Positions 1 to 7,484 of a stretch of 64,000 bases of DNA are shown here, piece by piece. Numbering within the stretch: position 1 is the first letter of the stretch; each line of letters starts with the position of its first letter. The DNA is taken from contig NZ_BAAAXV010000001.1 in NCBI RefSeq assembly GCF_039535785.1, positions 744,001-808,000 on the forward strand. The letters are read 5' to 3'. The notes under the pieces are model-generated. The model was not told the DNA's origin. It was given only the letters and a program-made list of their open reading frames with translations, and ran no database searches. The translations under genes and the position numbers were made by a program. The stretch is from Nonomuraea helvata. GTDB lineage: Bacteria; Actinomycetota; Actinomycetes; Streptosporangiales; Streptosporangiaceae.

Positions 1-2
1 AC

Positions 3-56
3 CGCGGCCAGTCCCTCGACCTCGCCTTCCGCGTCGCCGAGCTCTACCGCGGCTGA
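3..56 (+). CDS. 3' end of an unidentified protein (partial)
   Basis: An open frame enters from the left edge and ends with TGA at 54-56. The 17 visible residues end in AELYRG. The codons have the G/C-rich third positions of the neighbouring genes, and a GC-rich hairpin follows within ten bases, which suits a real gene end. Too little is visible to name a family. Confidence 0.5.
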   Translation, partial: RGQSLDLAFRVAELYRG

Positions 57-64
57 CCCCTGCC

Positions 65-90
65 CCCCGGGCGGTTCACTCCGCTCGGGG
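65..90 (+). terminator. Hairpin after the partial left-edge gene
   Basis: Arms CCCCGGGCGG (65-74) and CCGCTCGGGG (81-90) pair over 10 bp with one G-U, around a 6-nt loop. It lies 9 nt after the TGA of the partial gene. No U-tract follows, which is common for actinobacterial terminators. Confidence 0.55.
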
Positions 91-225
91 CGGACGCGTA
101 ACATCGCGCGGCCCCAGGAAACGGAATGAAGCGGCCCCGATACGGGACGCTGACAACCCGTGATGTGCGTCTCATCAGGGCGAAAAAGAGAACTGAATTC
201 GGGGGAAATTTAGGGTTCCGCGGAT

Positions 226-1041
226 ATGATCGCCCGGAAAGAGGGCGAAATTTCGGGAGTAACCGTGGACAGTGCCCCCGAAGGGGTGGACCCCAATGTC
301 CCCAACGTCGCGCGTATGTACGACTATTACCTCGACGGCAAGGACAATTTCGCGGTCGACCGGGCTGCCGCCGAGCAGATCCTGGAGACGTTCCCCCACA
401 CCAAGGAGGGCGCCCGCGCGAACAGGGCGTACCTGCGCCGCGCGGTGCGGCACCTGGTCGAGTCGGGGGTGCGGCAGATCGTGGACCTCGGCGCGGGGCT
501 GCCGACCCAGGGGAACACGCACGAGATCGCCCCGGAGGCGCGCGTCGTCTACGTGGACAACGACCCCGTGGTCTGCGCGCACGGCAGGGCCCTGCTGGCC
601 AGGACCGACGATGTGGACGTGCTGCAGGCCGACGTGCGCGAGACGGACGCGCTGCTGGACAAGCTGGGCGGCCTGGTGGACTTCGACCGGCCGGTGGCGT
701 TCCTGATGCTGGCCATCCTGCACTTCATCCCGGACGACTTCGCGTACGACCTGGTGGCGAAGGTGCGCAAGGTGAGCGTGCCCGGCAGCCGGCTGGTGAT
801 CAGCCACGCCGTCGACGCCACGCCGGACACCACCCCGCAGGCCATCGAGATCTACCGCAGGGCCACGGCCGCGCTCAGCCTCAGGACCCGCCAGGAGATC
901 CTGCGCTTCTTCGACGGCTACGAGCTGGAGGCGCCCGGGTTGACGTACCCGAACGGCTGGCGTCCCGACGACCCGGACGCGCCGGGCAACGGGATCACGT
1001 TCGGGTACGTCGGAGTAGGCCGCAAACCGGACAACGCCTAG
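226..1041 (+). CDS. SAM-dependent methyltransferase, DUF574 family
   Basis: A 271-residue protein of the DUF574 / S-adenosyl methyltransferase family (PF04672), which is abundant in Streptomyces and Streptosporangiales and mostly of unknown substrate. The N-terminal motif ARMYDYYLDGKDNF and the SAM-binding segment VDLGAGLPTQGNTHE (about residues 85-100) are characteristic. A Rossmann-type strand with an acidic end (VVYVDNDP) and the later AFLMLAILHFIPD segment also fit. The start is uncertain: ATG 226 gives the full ORF, and GTG at 265 is an alternative. The stop overlaps the stop of the convergent thioredoxin gene in a shared CTAG. No partner gene suggests a pathway. Confidence 0.85.
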   Translation: MIARKEGEISGVTVDSAPEGVDPNVPNVARMYDYYLDGKDNFAVDRAAAEQILETFPHTKEGARANRAYLRRAVRHLVESGVRQIVDLGAGLPTQGNTHEIAPEARVVYVDNDPVVCAHGRALLARTDDVDVLQADVRETDALLDKLGGLVDFDRPVAFLMLAILHFIPDDFAYDLVAKVRKVSVPGSRLVISHAVDATPDTTPQAIEIYRRATAALSLRTRQEILRFFDGYELEAPGLTYPNGWRPDDPDAPGNGITFGYVGVGRKPDNA

Positions 1042-1403
1042 TTCTGCTTGAGCTCCTCCGCGAGCTCGGCCCTGATGGCGTCCATGTCGAGCGCCCGGAC
1101 CTGCCGGACCAGGTCTTCCAGCGCGGGCGCCGGGATGGCGCCGGCCTGGGCGAAGACCACGATGCCGTCGCGGATCGCCATGAGGGTGGGGATCGAGGTG
1201 ATGTCGAAACCCTGTGCCAGCCCCTGCTCGGCGTCCGTGTCAATCTTGCCGAACGTGATGTCGTCGTGCTTGTCGGAAGCCTGCTCGAAAATCGGGCCGA
1301 ACTTCTTGCACGGCGGGCACCACTCCGCCCAGAAGTCGAGCAGCACGATCCCCTTGTCGGCGATGTCGTTGAAGTTCTTCTCGGTTACTTCGATGGTCGC
1401 CAC
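1038..1403 (-). CDS. Thioredoxin with a CPPC active site
   Basis: A 121-residue thioredoxin-fold protein. The start is GTG at 1403, preceded at good spacing by GAGGAG; the longer upstream frame has no thioredoxin homology. The redox motif is WCPPC (C29-C32), not the usual WCGPC, and the cis-proline segment SIPTLMA is present. It should be a cytosolic disulfide reductase because it has no signal peptide or membrane segment. The second proline makes the disulfide chemistry hard to predict, so it may be a specialised thioredoxin and not the main TrxA. The roughly 20-residue tail after the fold ends in ELAEELKQN. It stands alone and is convergent with the methyltransferase gene. Confidence 0.88.
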   Translation of the reverse strand: MATIEVTEKNFNDIADKGIVLLDFWAEWCPPCKKFGPIFEQASDKHDDITFGKIDTDAEQGLAQGFDITSIPTLMAIRDGIVVFAQAGAIPAPALEDLVRQVRALDMDAIRAELAEELKQN

Positions 1404-1787
1404 AAGTGGCTCCTCGTTCGTCGCTGATAATTTTCCATCGGTATGAACCCCTACCCGCTCCCGGGCATTCCACTGACTATGCCACGCGAACTCCGCCACG
1501 TGGCAGGGATGGCCGGAGAACGTCGGGACGGGGCCCTGCGGCCGGCTGGGGACCCGCAGCGGCAACCTGGTGGCCGGCGCGATGCCGGAGGACCCCACCG
1601 GTTCGGCAGGTGTTGTGACGTTCGCCACTCTACTCCGACAGGCCGGCTCGACGGGATCAGCCTGACAGGCGCCACGGTCGTGAATGGTCTCGTCCGAAAA
1701 CAACCGTCCATCGAATCCTCTTCAATTACGGCCGATCCCTGAATAGAACGTCAAAACCTCGAACCTTGACATCGGCGTCCCGCGGGT
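1404..1787. other. Intergenic region between thioredoxin and pentapeptide-repeat genes
   Basis: About 384 bp between two divergently transcribed genes. It must carry both promoters. Open frames here overlap each other in all phases and lack codon bias, so I see no gene. I found no clear palindrome or RNA element. Confidence 0.5.
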
Positions 1788-3164
1788 ATGAACCAGGGCA
1801 TGGACTGGGTCACCTGCGCGTATTCGGCTGCCTGCACCGGAATCGCTAGCCGTCCGACCGGCTTCTGCTTCGCCCACCTCACTCCTGACCAGCTCTCCGA
1901 GGTCCTTGACGAGATGGTTCCCGGTCGCCTGCTCGACCTGCGCGGCACAACGGTCAACAGCGAGCTGCTGTCCAGAGTCCTCGAGGCCGCCGGCGCCAGG
2001 CCGGGCAGGGCCCGGCTCGACCGGGTCAGGTTCACCGGCGACGTGCGGTTCGCGGGCGTGACGTTCATGGGCGACGTGTCGCTGGACGGAGCCAGGTTCG
2101 AGCGGCTGGCCTCGTTCTTCGGCGCCCGCTTCGAGGGCAACGTGTCGCTGGCGGGCGCCAGGTTCACCCGCGAGCTCTCCTTCCACGGCGTCGCCGTGCG
2201 CGGGCACGTCTCGCTCGACCGGGCCGTGATGTCCCGGGACGCGCTGTTCAGCCAGGCCGTCTTCGGCCACGGGCTGTCGTGCGAGCGGGCCAGGTTCGAC
2301 GGGTACGCCACCTTCGACGGCGCCAGGCTGGGCGACGGGGCCACGTTCAGGGGGGCGCGTTTCGGCCGTACCGTGTCCTTCCGCAAGGTCAGCGGGCACG
2401 CCGGGTTCGAGGGCGCGCACTTCGCCGCCGACGCGTACCTCTCGGCCACCGGCCGGCTGTCGGTGGCCAGGGCCCGCGCCGACGGGCTGCTGGACGTGGC
2501 GGTGGCGCGGTGCGGCGTGGACCTGCGCGGCGTCGAGGTGGCCGGCTCGACGACGCTGCGGCTGACCGACTCGCAGGCCGACCTCGAAGGCGCGGTGCTG
2601 CGCGGGCCCGCCACCGTGACCGGCCGGGGCAGGTCCATGCTGTCGTCGCTGCGGCTGGTGGATGCGGCCAACCTGGCGCTGTTCGGGCTGGACCTGTCGG
2701 CGTGCAGGTTCGCCGGCCTGGCGCATCCCTCGGGAGTGCGGGTCAAGGACTGCACGTTCGCGCTCACGCCGCGCGGCGTGCGGGTGAGCCTGCGCTGGCC
2801 GATGCTGCGCTGGTTCTCCCGCCGCCGGGCGCTGGCGGACGAGCACACCATGCGCGGCTGGGCGGCGGCGGGCGACCCCGGCGCGACGCCCGACGGGCTG
2901 GCCGCGCTCTACGCGGGGCTGCGGCCCAGCGACAGCGCCACCTCGACCGACTTCGCGTTCGCGGCCATGGAGATGCGCCGCCAGGCCGATCACCGCTGGT
3001 GGCTGTCGGTCTCCTGGCTCGTGTGCGGGTACGGCCTGCGCATGGGGCGGGCGGCGGGCTGGTTCGCGATGCTGCTGACGCTCGTCGCGGCCGCCGTGCT
3101 GTGGACCTCGACCTCACACGCCGAACGCCAGGCCGAGCCGCCCCAGCCGGCCGTGCATCCCTAG
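1788..3164 (+). CDS. Pentapeptide-repeat protein with C-terminal membrane segment
   Basis: A 458-residue protein. Residues about 75-250 contain degenerate pentapeptide repeats (A(D/N)LxF-like units such as ARFEG, ARFDG, ARLGD) that should fold as a right-handed quadrilateral beta-helix. The N-terminus has cysteines and a histidine in a short cluster (CAYSAACTG, FCFAHL), resembling a small metal site. A hydrophobic segment near residues 420-442 should anchor the C-terminus in the membrane. Membrane-attached pentapeptide proteins are common in actinomycetes with no known role, so I assign none. ATG at 1800 is a possible start. The stop shares CTAG with the convergent SRPBCC gene. Confidence 0.8.
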   Translation: MNQGMDWVTCAYSAACTGIASRPTGFCFAHLTPDQLSEVLDEMVPGRLLDLRGTTVNSELLSRVLEAAGARPGRARLDRVRFTGDVRFAGVTFMGDVSLDGARFERLASFFGARFEGNVSLAGARFTRELSFHGVAVRGHVSLDRAVMSRDALFSQAVFGHGLSCERARFDGYATFDGARLGDGATFRGARFGRTVSFRKVSGHAGFEGAHFAADAYLSATGRLSVARARADGLLDVAVARCGVDLRGVEVAGSTTLRLTDSQADLEGAVLRGPATVTGRGRSMLSSLRLVDAANLALFGLDLSACRFAGLAHPSGVRVKDCTFALTPRGVRVSLRWPMLRWFSRRRALADEHTMRGWAAAGDPGATPDGLAALYAGLRPSDSATSTDFAFAAMEMRRQADHRWWLSVSWLVCGYGLRMGRAAGWFAMLLTLVAAAVLWTSTSHAERQAEPPQPAVHP

Positions 3165-3610
3165 AGCTCGTCGAGGAGTGCGGCGATGGCGCGGAAGACG
3201 TGCGAGCGCCAGCCGCCGCCCATGATCCGGCGGGAGAGCTGCTGCACCTCGTCGTCCGGGTCGAAACCCTCGTGGTCGAGGAAGAGCCTGGTGCCCTTGC
3301 CCTCGGACTCCAGCCGCCAGGTGACCGTCCAGTCGGCCTTCTTGCGGTCGCTCCAACTGATCTTCAGCAGCTTCTCCGGCTCCAGCTCCAGCACCTCGCA
3401 GTGGACGGTGCCGTCGAAGCCCACCTGGGGTTTGGGCTCGGTCGTGAACGTGAACCGGTGCCCCACCTCCGGCTTGAAGTCGTTGGGCATGAGCCAGCGG
3501 GCCAGCAGCTCGGGCTCGGTGAGCGCCCGCCACACCTTCGCGGGCGGGTGCGCGACGAACTGGTCGAGCCTGATCGCGCGCAGGTCTTCAGCTGTCCTGT
3601 CGTGGGGCAT
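3161..3610 (-). CDS. SRPBCC (AHSA1-like) domain protein
   Basis: A 149-residue START-like protein of the AHSA1/SRPBCC family. The opening RLDQFVAHPPAKVWRALTEPELLARWL is the typical first strand and helix. The GGGWRSHVFRAIAALLDEL tail is the long C-terminal helix that closes the ligand cavity. It is the last gene of a leftward trio: VOC protein, ArsR regulator, this gene. Its start lies inside the end of the arsR gene, which implies translational coupling. ArsR-SRPBCC pairs are frequent in actinobacteria; the ligand is unknown. Confidence 0.88.
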   Translation of the reverse strand: MPHDRTAEDLRAIRLDQFVAHPPAKVWRALTEPELLARWLMPNDFKPEVGHRFTFTTEPKPQVGFDGTVHCEVLELEPEKLLKISWSDRKKADWTVTWRLESEGKGTRLFLDHEGFDPDDEVQQLSRRIMGGGWRSHVFRAIAALLDEL

Positions 3611-3932
3611 GGTCGTCGTCTTCCATCTCGTCGAGCAGGGTCGTGAGGTCGGCGAGCTTCTCCCGCCAGAACCGTTCGTACGGGGTCAGCCAGTCGCGGA
3701 TCTCCATGAGCGGCGCCGCCTCCAGCCGGTAGTGCCGTTCCCGCCCGCTGCGGGTCTCGGCGACCAGCCCCGCGTCCCTGAGCACCTTGAGATGCTCCGA
3801 CACGCTGGGCCTGCTCATGTCGAACCGCTCGGCCAGCCGCCCGGCGGGCTGGGCGCCCTCGTCGAGCAGCAGGCGCAGCAGCTCCCGCCTGGCCGGGCTG
3901 GCCAGCGCGGCGAACACGTGGTCCGCGGTCAT
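3588..3932 (-). CDS. ArsR-family transcriptional repressor
   Basis: A 114-residue winged-helix protein. The recognition-helix segment MSRPSVSEHLKVLRDAGLV and the wing RSGRERHYRLE are typical of the SdpR-like ArsR group that accompanies SRPBCC proteins. The cysteine metal-site motif ELCVC is absent, so it probably senses something other than arsenite or heavy metal. The start codon overlaps the VOC gene stop as ATGA (3929-3932), so the longer reading frame through both is not one protein. It probably represses its own cassette through the palindrome at 4297-4312. Confidence 0.9.
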   Translation of the reverse strand: MTADHVFAALASPARRELLRLLLDEGAQPAGRLAERFDMSRPSVSEHLKVLRDAGLVAETRSGRERHYRLEAAPLMEIRDWLTPYERFWREKLADLTTLLDEMEDDDHAPRQDS

Positions 3933-4291
3933 GCCTGGCTGACCACGAACCCGTTGCCGAACGGGTCGTGGAACAGCAGTTGCCGGCCCCACGGCTCGTC
4001 GCTCGGCCCCTCGAAGGCGACCTCGTGCTCGCGCAGCCGCGCGGCCAGCGCGTCGAGGTCGGGCGCGGCCACCACCAGGCCGCCGATCGGCGCCATACCG
4101 GGGAACCAGGAGGCCAGCAGCAGCGTGGTCCCGGCCTCCTTGGGGGCGACGGTGAGCCAGCGGCCCATCGGGAAGGGGTTGTCGGTGCGTACCTCGAACT
4201 CGAGCACGCCCGCGTAGAAGGCCAGCGCTCTCTCCTGGTCGGCGACGGGCACGGTGACGGTGAGGATCTGAGATATCGGCATGTCGAACAC
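3929..4291 (-). CDS. VOC-family (glyoxalase/bleomycin-resistance fold) protein
   Basis: A 120-residue vicinal-oxygen-chelate protein. It starts with a first beta-alpha-beta unit (SQILTVTVPVADQERALAFYAGVLEF) and ends with HDPFGNGFVVSQ, the usual last strand with a metal-ligand region. The start is GTG 4291; ATG 4282 is an alternative. Either leaves a very short leader after the palindrome at 4297-4312. It is the first gene of the ArsR/SRPBCC cassette. Substrate unknown; proteins of this group often handle reactive small molecules. Confidence 0.85.
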   Translation of the reverse strand: MFDMPISQILTVTVPVADQERALAFYAGVLEFEVRTDNPFPMGRWLTVAPKEAGTTLLLASWFPGMAPIGGLVVAAPDLDALAARLREHEVAFEGPSDEPWGRQLLFHDPFGNGFVVSQA

Positions 4292-4292
4292 T

Positions 4293-4316
4293 ATACGTAG
4301 GATTTTTCCTACATAT
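4293..4316. promoter_or_regulatory. Palindromic operator of the ArsR cassette
   Basis: GTAGGA-TTTT-TCCTAC at 4297-4312 is a perfect 6-bp dyad. Three further base pairs (ATA/TAT) lie outside one mismatch. It sits 5 nt upstream of the VOC start, so a bound ArsR dimer would block that promoter. Assignment to this ArsR is inference from position. Confidence 0.6.
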
Positions 4317-4388
4317 CAAGCCGCCCGCGGCAGATATCGGGGACTTCCCCTATGGGCCCCCGAGATCGCTCTCCGTAGACTGGGTCTC

Positions 4389-5057
4389 ATGCTCATCGAC
4401 GACTATGTGGCAGAGCTCGACCGCACCCTGGCCGGTCCGCACGGGGCCAAGCGCGACCTGGTCGTCGAGGCGCGCGACAGCCTGACCGACACCGCCGACG
4501 CGCTGGAGGCCGAGGGGCTGGACCGGGTGGAGGCGGAGCGGGTCGCGGTGGCGGAGTTCGGGGAGGTCACCGAGGTCGCGCCCGGCTACCAGGCCGAGCT
4601 GACCGCCTCGGCGGGGCGCCGGCTGGGCTTCCTGCTCTTCATCAGCGTGCCGATGACCGCGCTGATGTGGTCGGTGATCTGGCGTGTCTATCCCGGCAAC
4701 GAGCTGGCCTGGCGGCACGCGCCCGTCTGGTACGGGCCCGTCTCGCGGCTGCTCGACGTGCTCCAGCTCTGCGTCGGGCTGTACGGCGGGCTCGCACTGT
4801 TCGCCCTGAGCCGGGGCGCCCGCTGGATCCGCCGGCCGCGGCTGGTGACCAGGTCGCTGGGCGTGCTCGTCTGGGCCATGCTGCCGGTCACCGGGATCCT
4901 GAGCGTGGCGCTGACCGTGGGCGCGAAGGGCGCGAGCCAGGTGGACGTCCTGCCCTCCATGCTCGCCAACGTGGTGACGTCGGCCTTCTGGGGCCTGCAG
5001 ATCTACGGCGCCACGCGCTGCCTGCGCGTCAGCCGTCCGCGGCTCGTACGGGGCTGA
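4389..5057 (+). CDS. Permease-prefix/DUF1700-like membrane protein
   Basis: A 222-residue protein. The first about 80 residues form a charged helical module (DDYVAELDRTLAGP, AVAEFGEVTEVAPGYQ) like the permease-prefix domain found on PadR-associated membrane proteins. About four hydrophobic segments follow (near 88-105, 125-145, 160-180, 195-210). The start ATG 4389 is preferred over upstream codons because the prefix domain begins there. The gene overlaps the convergent padR gene by 29 bp. Such proteins usually sit in an operon with PadR; here they are tail to tail. Function unknown. Confidence 0.75.
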   Translation: MLIDDYVAELDRTLAGPHGAKRDLVVEARDSLTDTADALEAEGLDRVEAERVAVAEFGEVTEVAPGYQAELTASAGRRLGFLLFISVPMTALMWSVIWRVYPGNELAWRHAPVWYGPVSRLLDVLQLCVGLYGGLALFALSRGARWIRRPRLVTRSLGVLVWAMLPVTGILSVALTVGAKGASQVDVLPSMLANVVTSAFWGLQIYGATRCLRVSRPRLVRG

Positions 5058-5385
5058 CCTCGGCGGCCTCGGGGCGCAGCACGCCGCCGATCACGGTGGC
5101 GAACTCGTGCCACGCCGAGCGCTCGCCTTCCAGCCGCTTCCTGCCCGAGTCCGTCAGCCGGTAGGTGCGGCGCTTGCGCCCGCCCACGGTCGCCCACTCG
5201 CTGGACAGGTAGCCGATCCGCTCCAGCCTGCGCAGGGCGGGGTAAACGGTGCCGGTGGGCACGTTCAGCGCGCCTCCGCTGCGCTCCAGCAGCGCCTCGA
5301 TGATGGCGTAGCCGTGCAGCGGCTCCCGCTCCAGGACGGAGAGCAGGAGCGCGTCCATGTGCCCGCGCAGCGCGTCCGGATTCAT
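5029..5385 (-). CDS. PadR-family transcriptional regulator
   Basis: A 118-residue winged-helix regulator. The segments LLLSVLEREPLHGYAIIEAL and VPTGTVYPALRRLERIGYL are diagnostic of PadR, and the wing is GGRKRRTYRLT. The C-terminal dimerisation helix is short, as in the small PadR subfamily. Tandem ATGTA...TACAT-type palindromes lie at 5470-5501, between this gene and the divergent cydA. They suggest autoregulation, possibly with control of cydABDC. The effector is unknown. Confidence 0.9.
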   Translation of the reverse strand: MNPDALRGHMDALLLSVLEREPLHGYAIIEALLERSGGALNVPTGTVYPALRRLERIGYLSSEWATVGGRKRRTYRLTDSGRKRLEGERSAWHEFATVIGGVLRPEAAEVSPVRAADG

Positions 5386-5469
5386 GACTTCGATCCTAGG
5401 TGCCGCTCCGAGGGTGCGTCCTCCCTCTCATCCCTCAGGGATCCGGCCGGAGTACGAAGGCGTGCGCTC

Positions 5470-5501
5470 ATGTAGACAGTCTACATGTAGGCTGTCTATA
5501 T
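5470..5501. promoter_or_regulatory. Tandem PadR-like operators in the padR-cydA intergenic region
   Basis: ATGTAGACAGTCTACAT (5470-5486) is a perfect 8-bp-arm palindrome. A second imperfect copy starts 15 bp later (5485-5501), and a third left half-site follows at 5500-5508. The ATGT...ACAT ends fit PadR sites. The block lies about 30 bp upstream of cydA and about 85 bp upstream of padR. Confidence 0.65.
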
Positions 5502-5532
5502 GTAGGTAGGCATAACAACTCACGGAGTCGTG

Positions 5533-6702
5533 ATGGATGTACTCGAACTGGCACGTACGCAGTTCGCGGTGACGGGCAGCCTCCACTTCCTGTTCGTCGT
5601 GCTCACGCTGGGCCTGGCGCCGCTGGTGGCGATCATGAACACGCGCTGGGCGCTCTCCCGCAAACCGGTGCACGGGGCGATGACCCGCTTCTGGGGGCAG
5701 GTCTACGTCGTCAACTACGCGCTGGGCATCGTGACCGGGCTGGTGATGGAGTTCCAGTTCGGTCTGTCGTGGAGTGGTCTGTCCCACTACGCGGGCGACG
5801 TGTTCGGCGCGCCGCTGGCCATGGAGACGCTGGTCGCCTTCTTCCTGGAGTCCACCTTCCTGGGCCTGTGGATCTTCGGCTGGGGGCGGCTGCCCCGGTG
5901 GCTGCACCTGGCGTGCATCTGGCTCGTCACGCTGACGGCGTACGCGAGCGCGTTCTCCATCATGGTCGCCAACTCGTTCCTGCAGAACCCGGCCGGCTCC
6001 GTCGCCCGCGGGGGCCGCCTGGAGCTGGTGGACGTCGGCGCCCTGCTCACGAACAAGGCGCTGATCTTCTCCTTCCCGCACGTCATCGGGGCGGGCCTGT
6101 TCACGGGGGCCATGGTGCTGGTGGGCGCGAGCGCGTACCAGCTGCGCCGCCGCACCGAGCATGTGGAGTTCTTCACCAGATCGCTGCGGACCGGCGTGGT
6201 CGCCGCGGCCCTCGGCATCTTCCTCACGATCGGGTTCGGGTACGCGCAGTTCGCCGGGGTCCAGGAGGGGAAGTTCGACGGGAACCCGGGCGCGGCGATC
6301 CCGCTCGGGTTCATGATCGAGTTCGGCCAGCTGCTCGCGCTGGTCATGCTGTTCGTGCTGCTGCCGATGGTCGGCGTGCTGCACCGGTGGCGCTGGACGC
6401 ATCCGCTGCTCATGCTGATGACGCCGCTGCCGTTCATCCTGGCGATCATGGGCTGGCTGGCGCGCGAGGTGGGGCGGCAGCCGTGGATGATCTGGGGGAA
6501 GCTCACCGTGGCCGACGCCATGTCCCCCGGACTGACCCAGGGCATGATCACGGGCTCGCTCGTCGGGTTCGCCGGCGTGCTGGGTCTGCTGGCGGTCGTC
6601 GACTACGTGCTCATCGCCAGGATCATCCGGCGCGGGCCGCGCGACCTCGACCTCGGCGCCGTTCCCGCCACTGAGTCCCGCTCCCCCGCACTGAGCTACT
6701 GA
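5533..6702 (+). CDS. cydA: Cytochrome bd-type oxidase subunit I, short form without quinol loop
   Basis: A 389-residue integral membrane protein of the CydA family. Start ATG 5533 has GGAG 5 nt upstream; GTG 5530 is possible. Heme-ligand candidates are visible: H18 (SLHF), H183 (SFPHVI) and M261 (GFMIEFG). The acidic pair E98/E106 lies in METLVAFFLEST, and GRQPW is at 314-318. Typical CydA proteins have about 450-520 residues. The shortfall is between residues 236 and 258, where the large periplasmic Q-loop with its QPMK and K/E quinol residues is replaced by about 20 residues. The arginine before the Met ligand is also missing. It should bind hemes and reduce oxygen, but its electron donor is uncertain. 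First gene of cydABDC. Confidence 0.85.
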   Translation: MDVLELARTQFAVTGSLHFLFVVLTLGLAPLVAIMNTRWALSRKPVHGAMTRFWGQVYVVNYALGIVTGLVMEFQFGLSWSGLSHYAGDVFGAPLAMETLVAFFLESTFLGLWIFGWGRLPRWLHLACIWLVTLTAYASAFSIMVANSFLQNPAGSVARGGRLELVDVGALLTNKALIFSFPHVIGAGLFTGAMVLVGASAYQLRRRTEHVEFFTRSLRTGVVAAALGIFLTIGFGYAQFAGVQEGKFDGNPGAAIPLGFMIEFGQLLALVMLFVLLPMVGVLHRWRWTHPLLMLMTPLPFILAIMGWLAREVGRQPWMIWGKLTVADAMSPGLTQGMITGSLVGFAGVLGLLAVVDYVLIARIIRRGPRDLDLGAVPATESRSPALSY

Positions 6703-6713
6703 GGAGTGCTGAC

Positions 6714-7478
6714 ATGGAAATGATCTGGTTCATCCTCTTCGCGATCCTGCTGGCCGGATACTTCGCCCTTGAGGGGTTCGACCTGGGGGTGGGGCTGCTG
6801 CTGCCGCTGCTGGGCAGGACGCGTGAGAGCCGCGACCGCATGGTGGCCGCGATCGCGCCGTTCGTGCTGGCCAACGAGGTGTGGCTGGTGGCGGTCGCCG
6901 GGGCGCTGTTCGGGGTCTATCCGCTGCTCGAGGGCGAGGTGCTGTTCAAGCTGTACCCGCTGGTGGTGGCCATGCTGCTGAGCTGGGTCGTACGGGACGC
7001 GGGGCTGTGGTTCAGGCGCCGGCTGGACGGGGCCAGGTGGCGCGGGTTCTGGGACGCGATGATCGCGTTCGGGTCGCTCGGGCTGTCCTTCGGATGGGGC
7101 ATGGCGATCCACGCGGCGGCCACGGGGTTCGAGACGCCGGTCGTGCATCCGGTGGGGATCATGCTGGGAGCCGTCGTGACGCTGCTGTTCGCCTTCCACG
7201 GGTGGACGTTCCTGGCCTGGCGGACGCCCGGGACCTTCGGGGCGTCCAGGTCGGGGCGTGCCCTGGCGGTGTCGGCGCTCGTGGCGGCGGTCCCGGCGCT
7301 GGGGATGCTCGTGGGCGCGATGCCGTACCTGCTGGACCACAGCGCGCCCCCGGCTACGTTGAATGTGCTCAGTGTCATGGTGCTACCGTTCGCGCCCATC
7401 GTGCTGGGCGCGCAAATATGGGTATGGCGCACTTTCCGCCCAGGGAAGGACGCTTTCCGGCTCCCATCGTTCTTCTGA
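6714..7478 (+). CDS. cydB: Cytochrome bd-type oxidase subunit II, short form
   Basis: A 254-residue hydrophobic protein that starts 11 nt after cydA. The N-terminal IWFILFAILLAGYFALEGFDLGVGLLLPLLGRT is the hallmark of CydB. About seven membrane segments follow, against eight in the usual 330-380-residue subunit. The missing length is in the second half, with the last segment at about 222-243. The reading frame is intact and followed by cydD 6 nt later, so this looks like a genuine compact form and not a truncation. It pairs with the likewise compact CydA. Confidence 0.82.
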   Translation: MEMIWFILFAILLAGYFALEGFDLGVGLLLPLLGRTRESRDRMVAAIAPFVLANEVWLVAVAGALFGVYPLLEGEVLFKLYPLVVAMLLSWVVRDAGLWFRRRLDGARWRGFWDAMIAFGSLGLSFGWGMAIHAAATGFETPVVHPVGIMLGAVVTLLFAFHGWTFLAWRTPGTFGASRSGRALAVSALVAAVPALGMLVGAMPYLLDHSAPPATLNVLSVMVLPFAPIVLGAQIWVWRTFRPGKDAFRLPSFF

Positions 7479-7484
7479 GGGCAC

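Noticed and set aside
126..1427. Very long open frames overlapping real genes on other frames and strands
   Set aside because: They have Arg/Gly/Pro-rich composition typical of high-GC shadow frames, no family motifs, and overlap genes with clear conserved residues.
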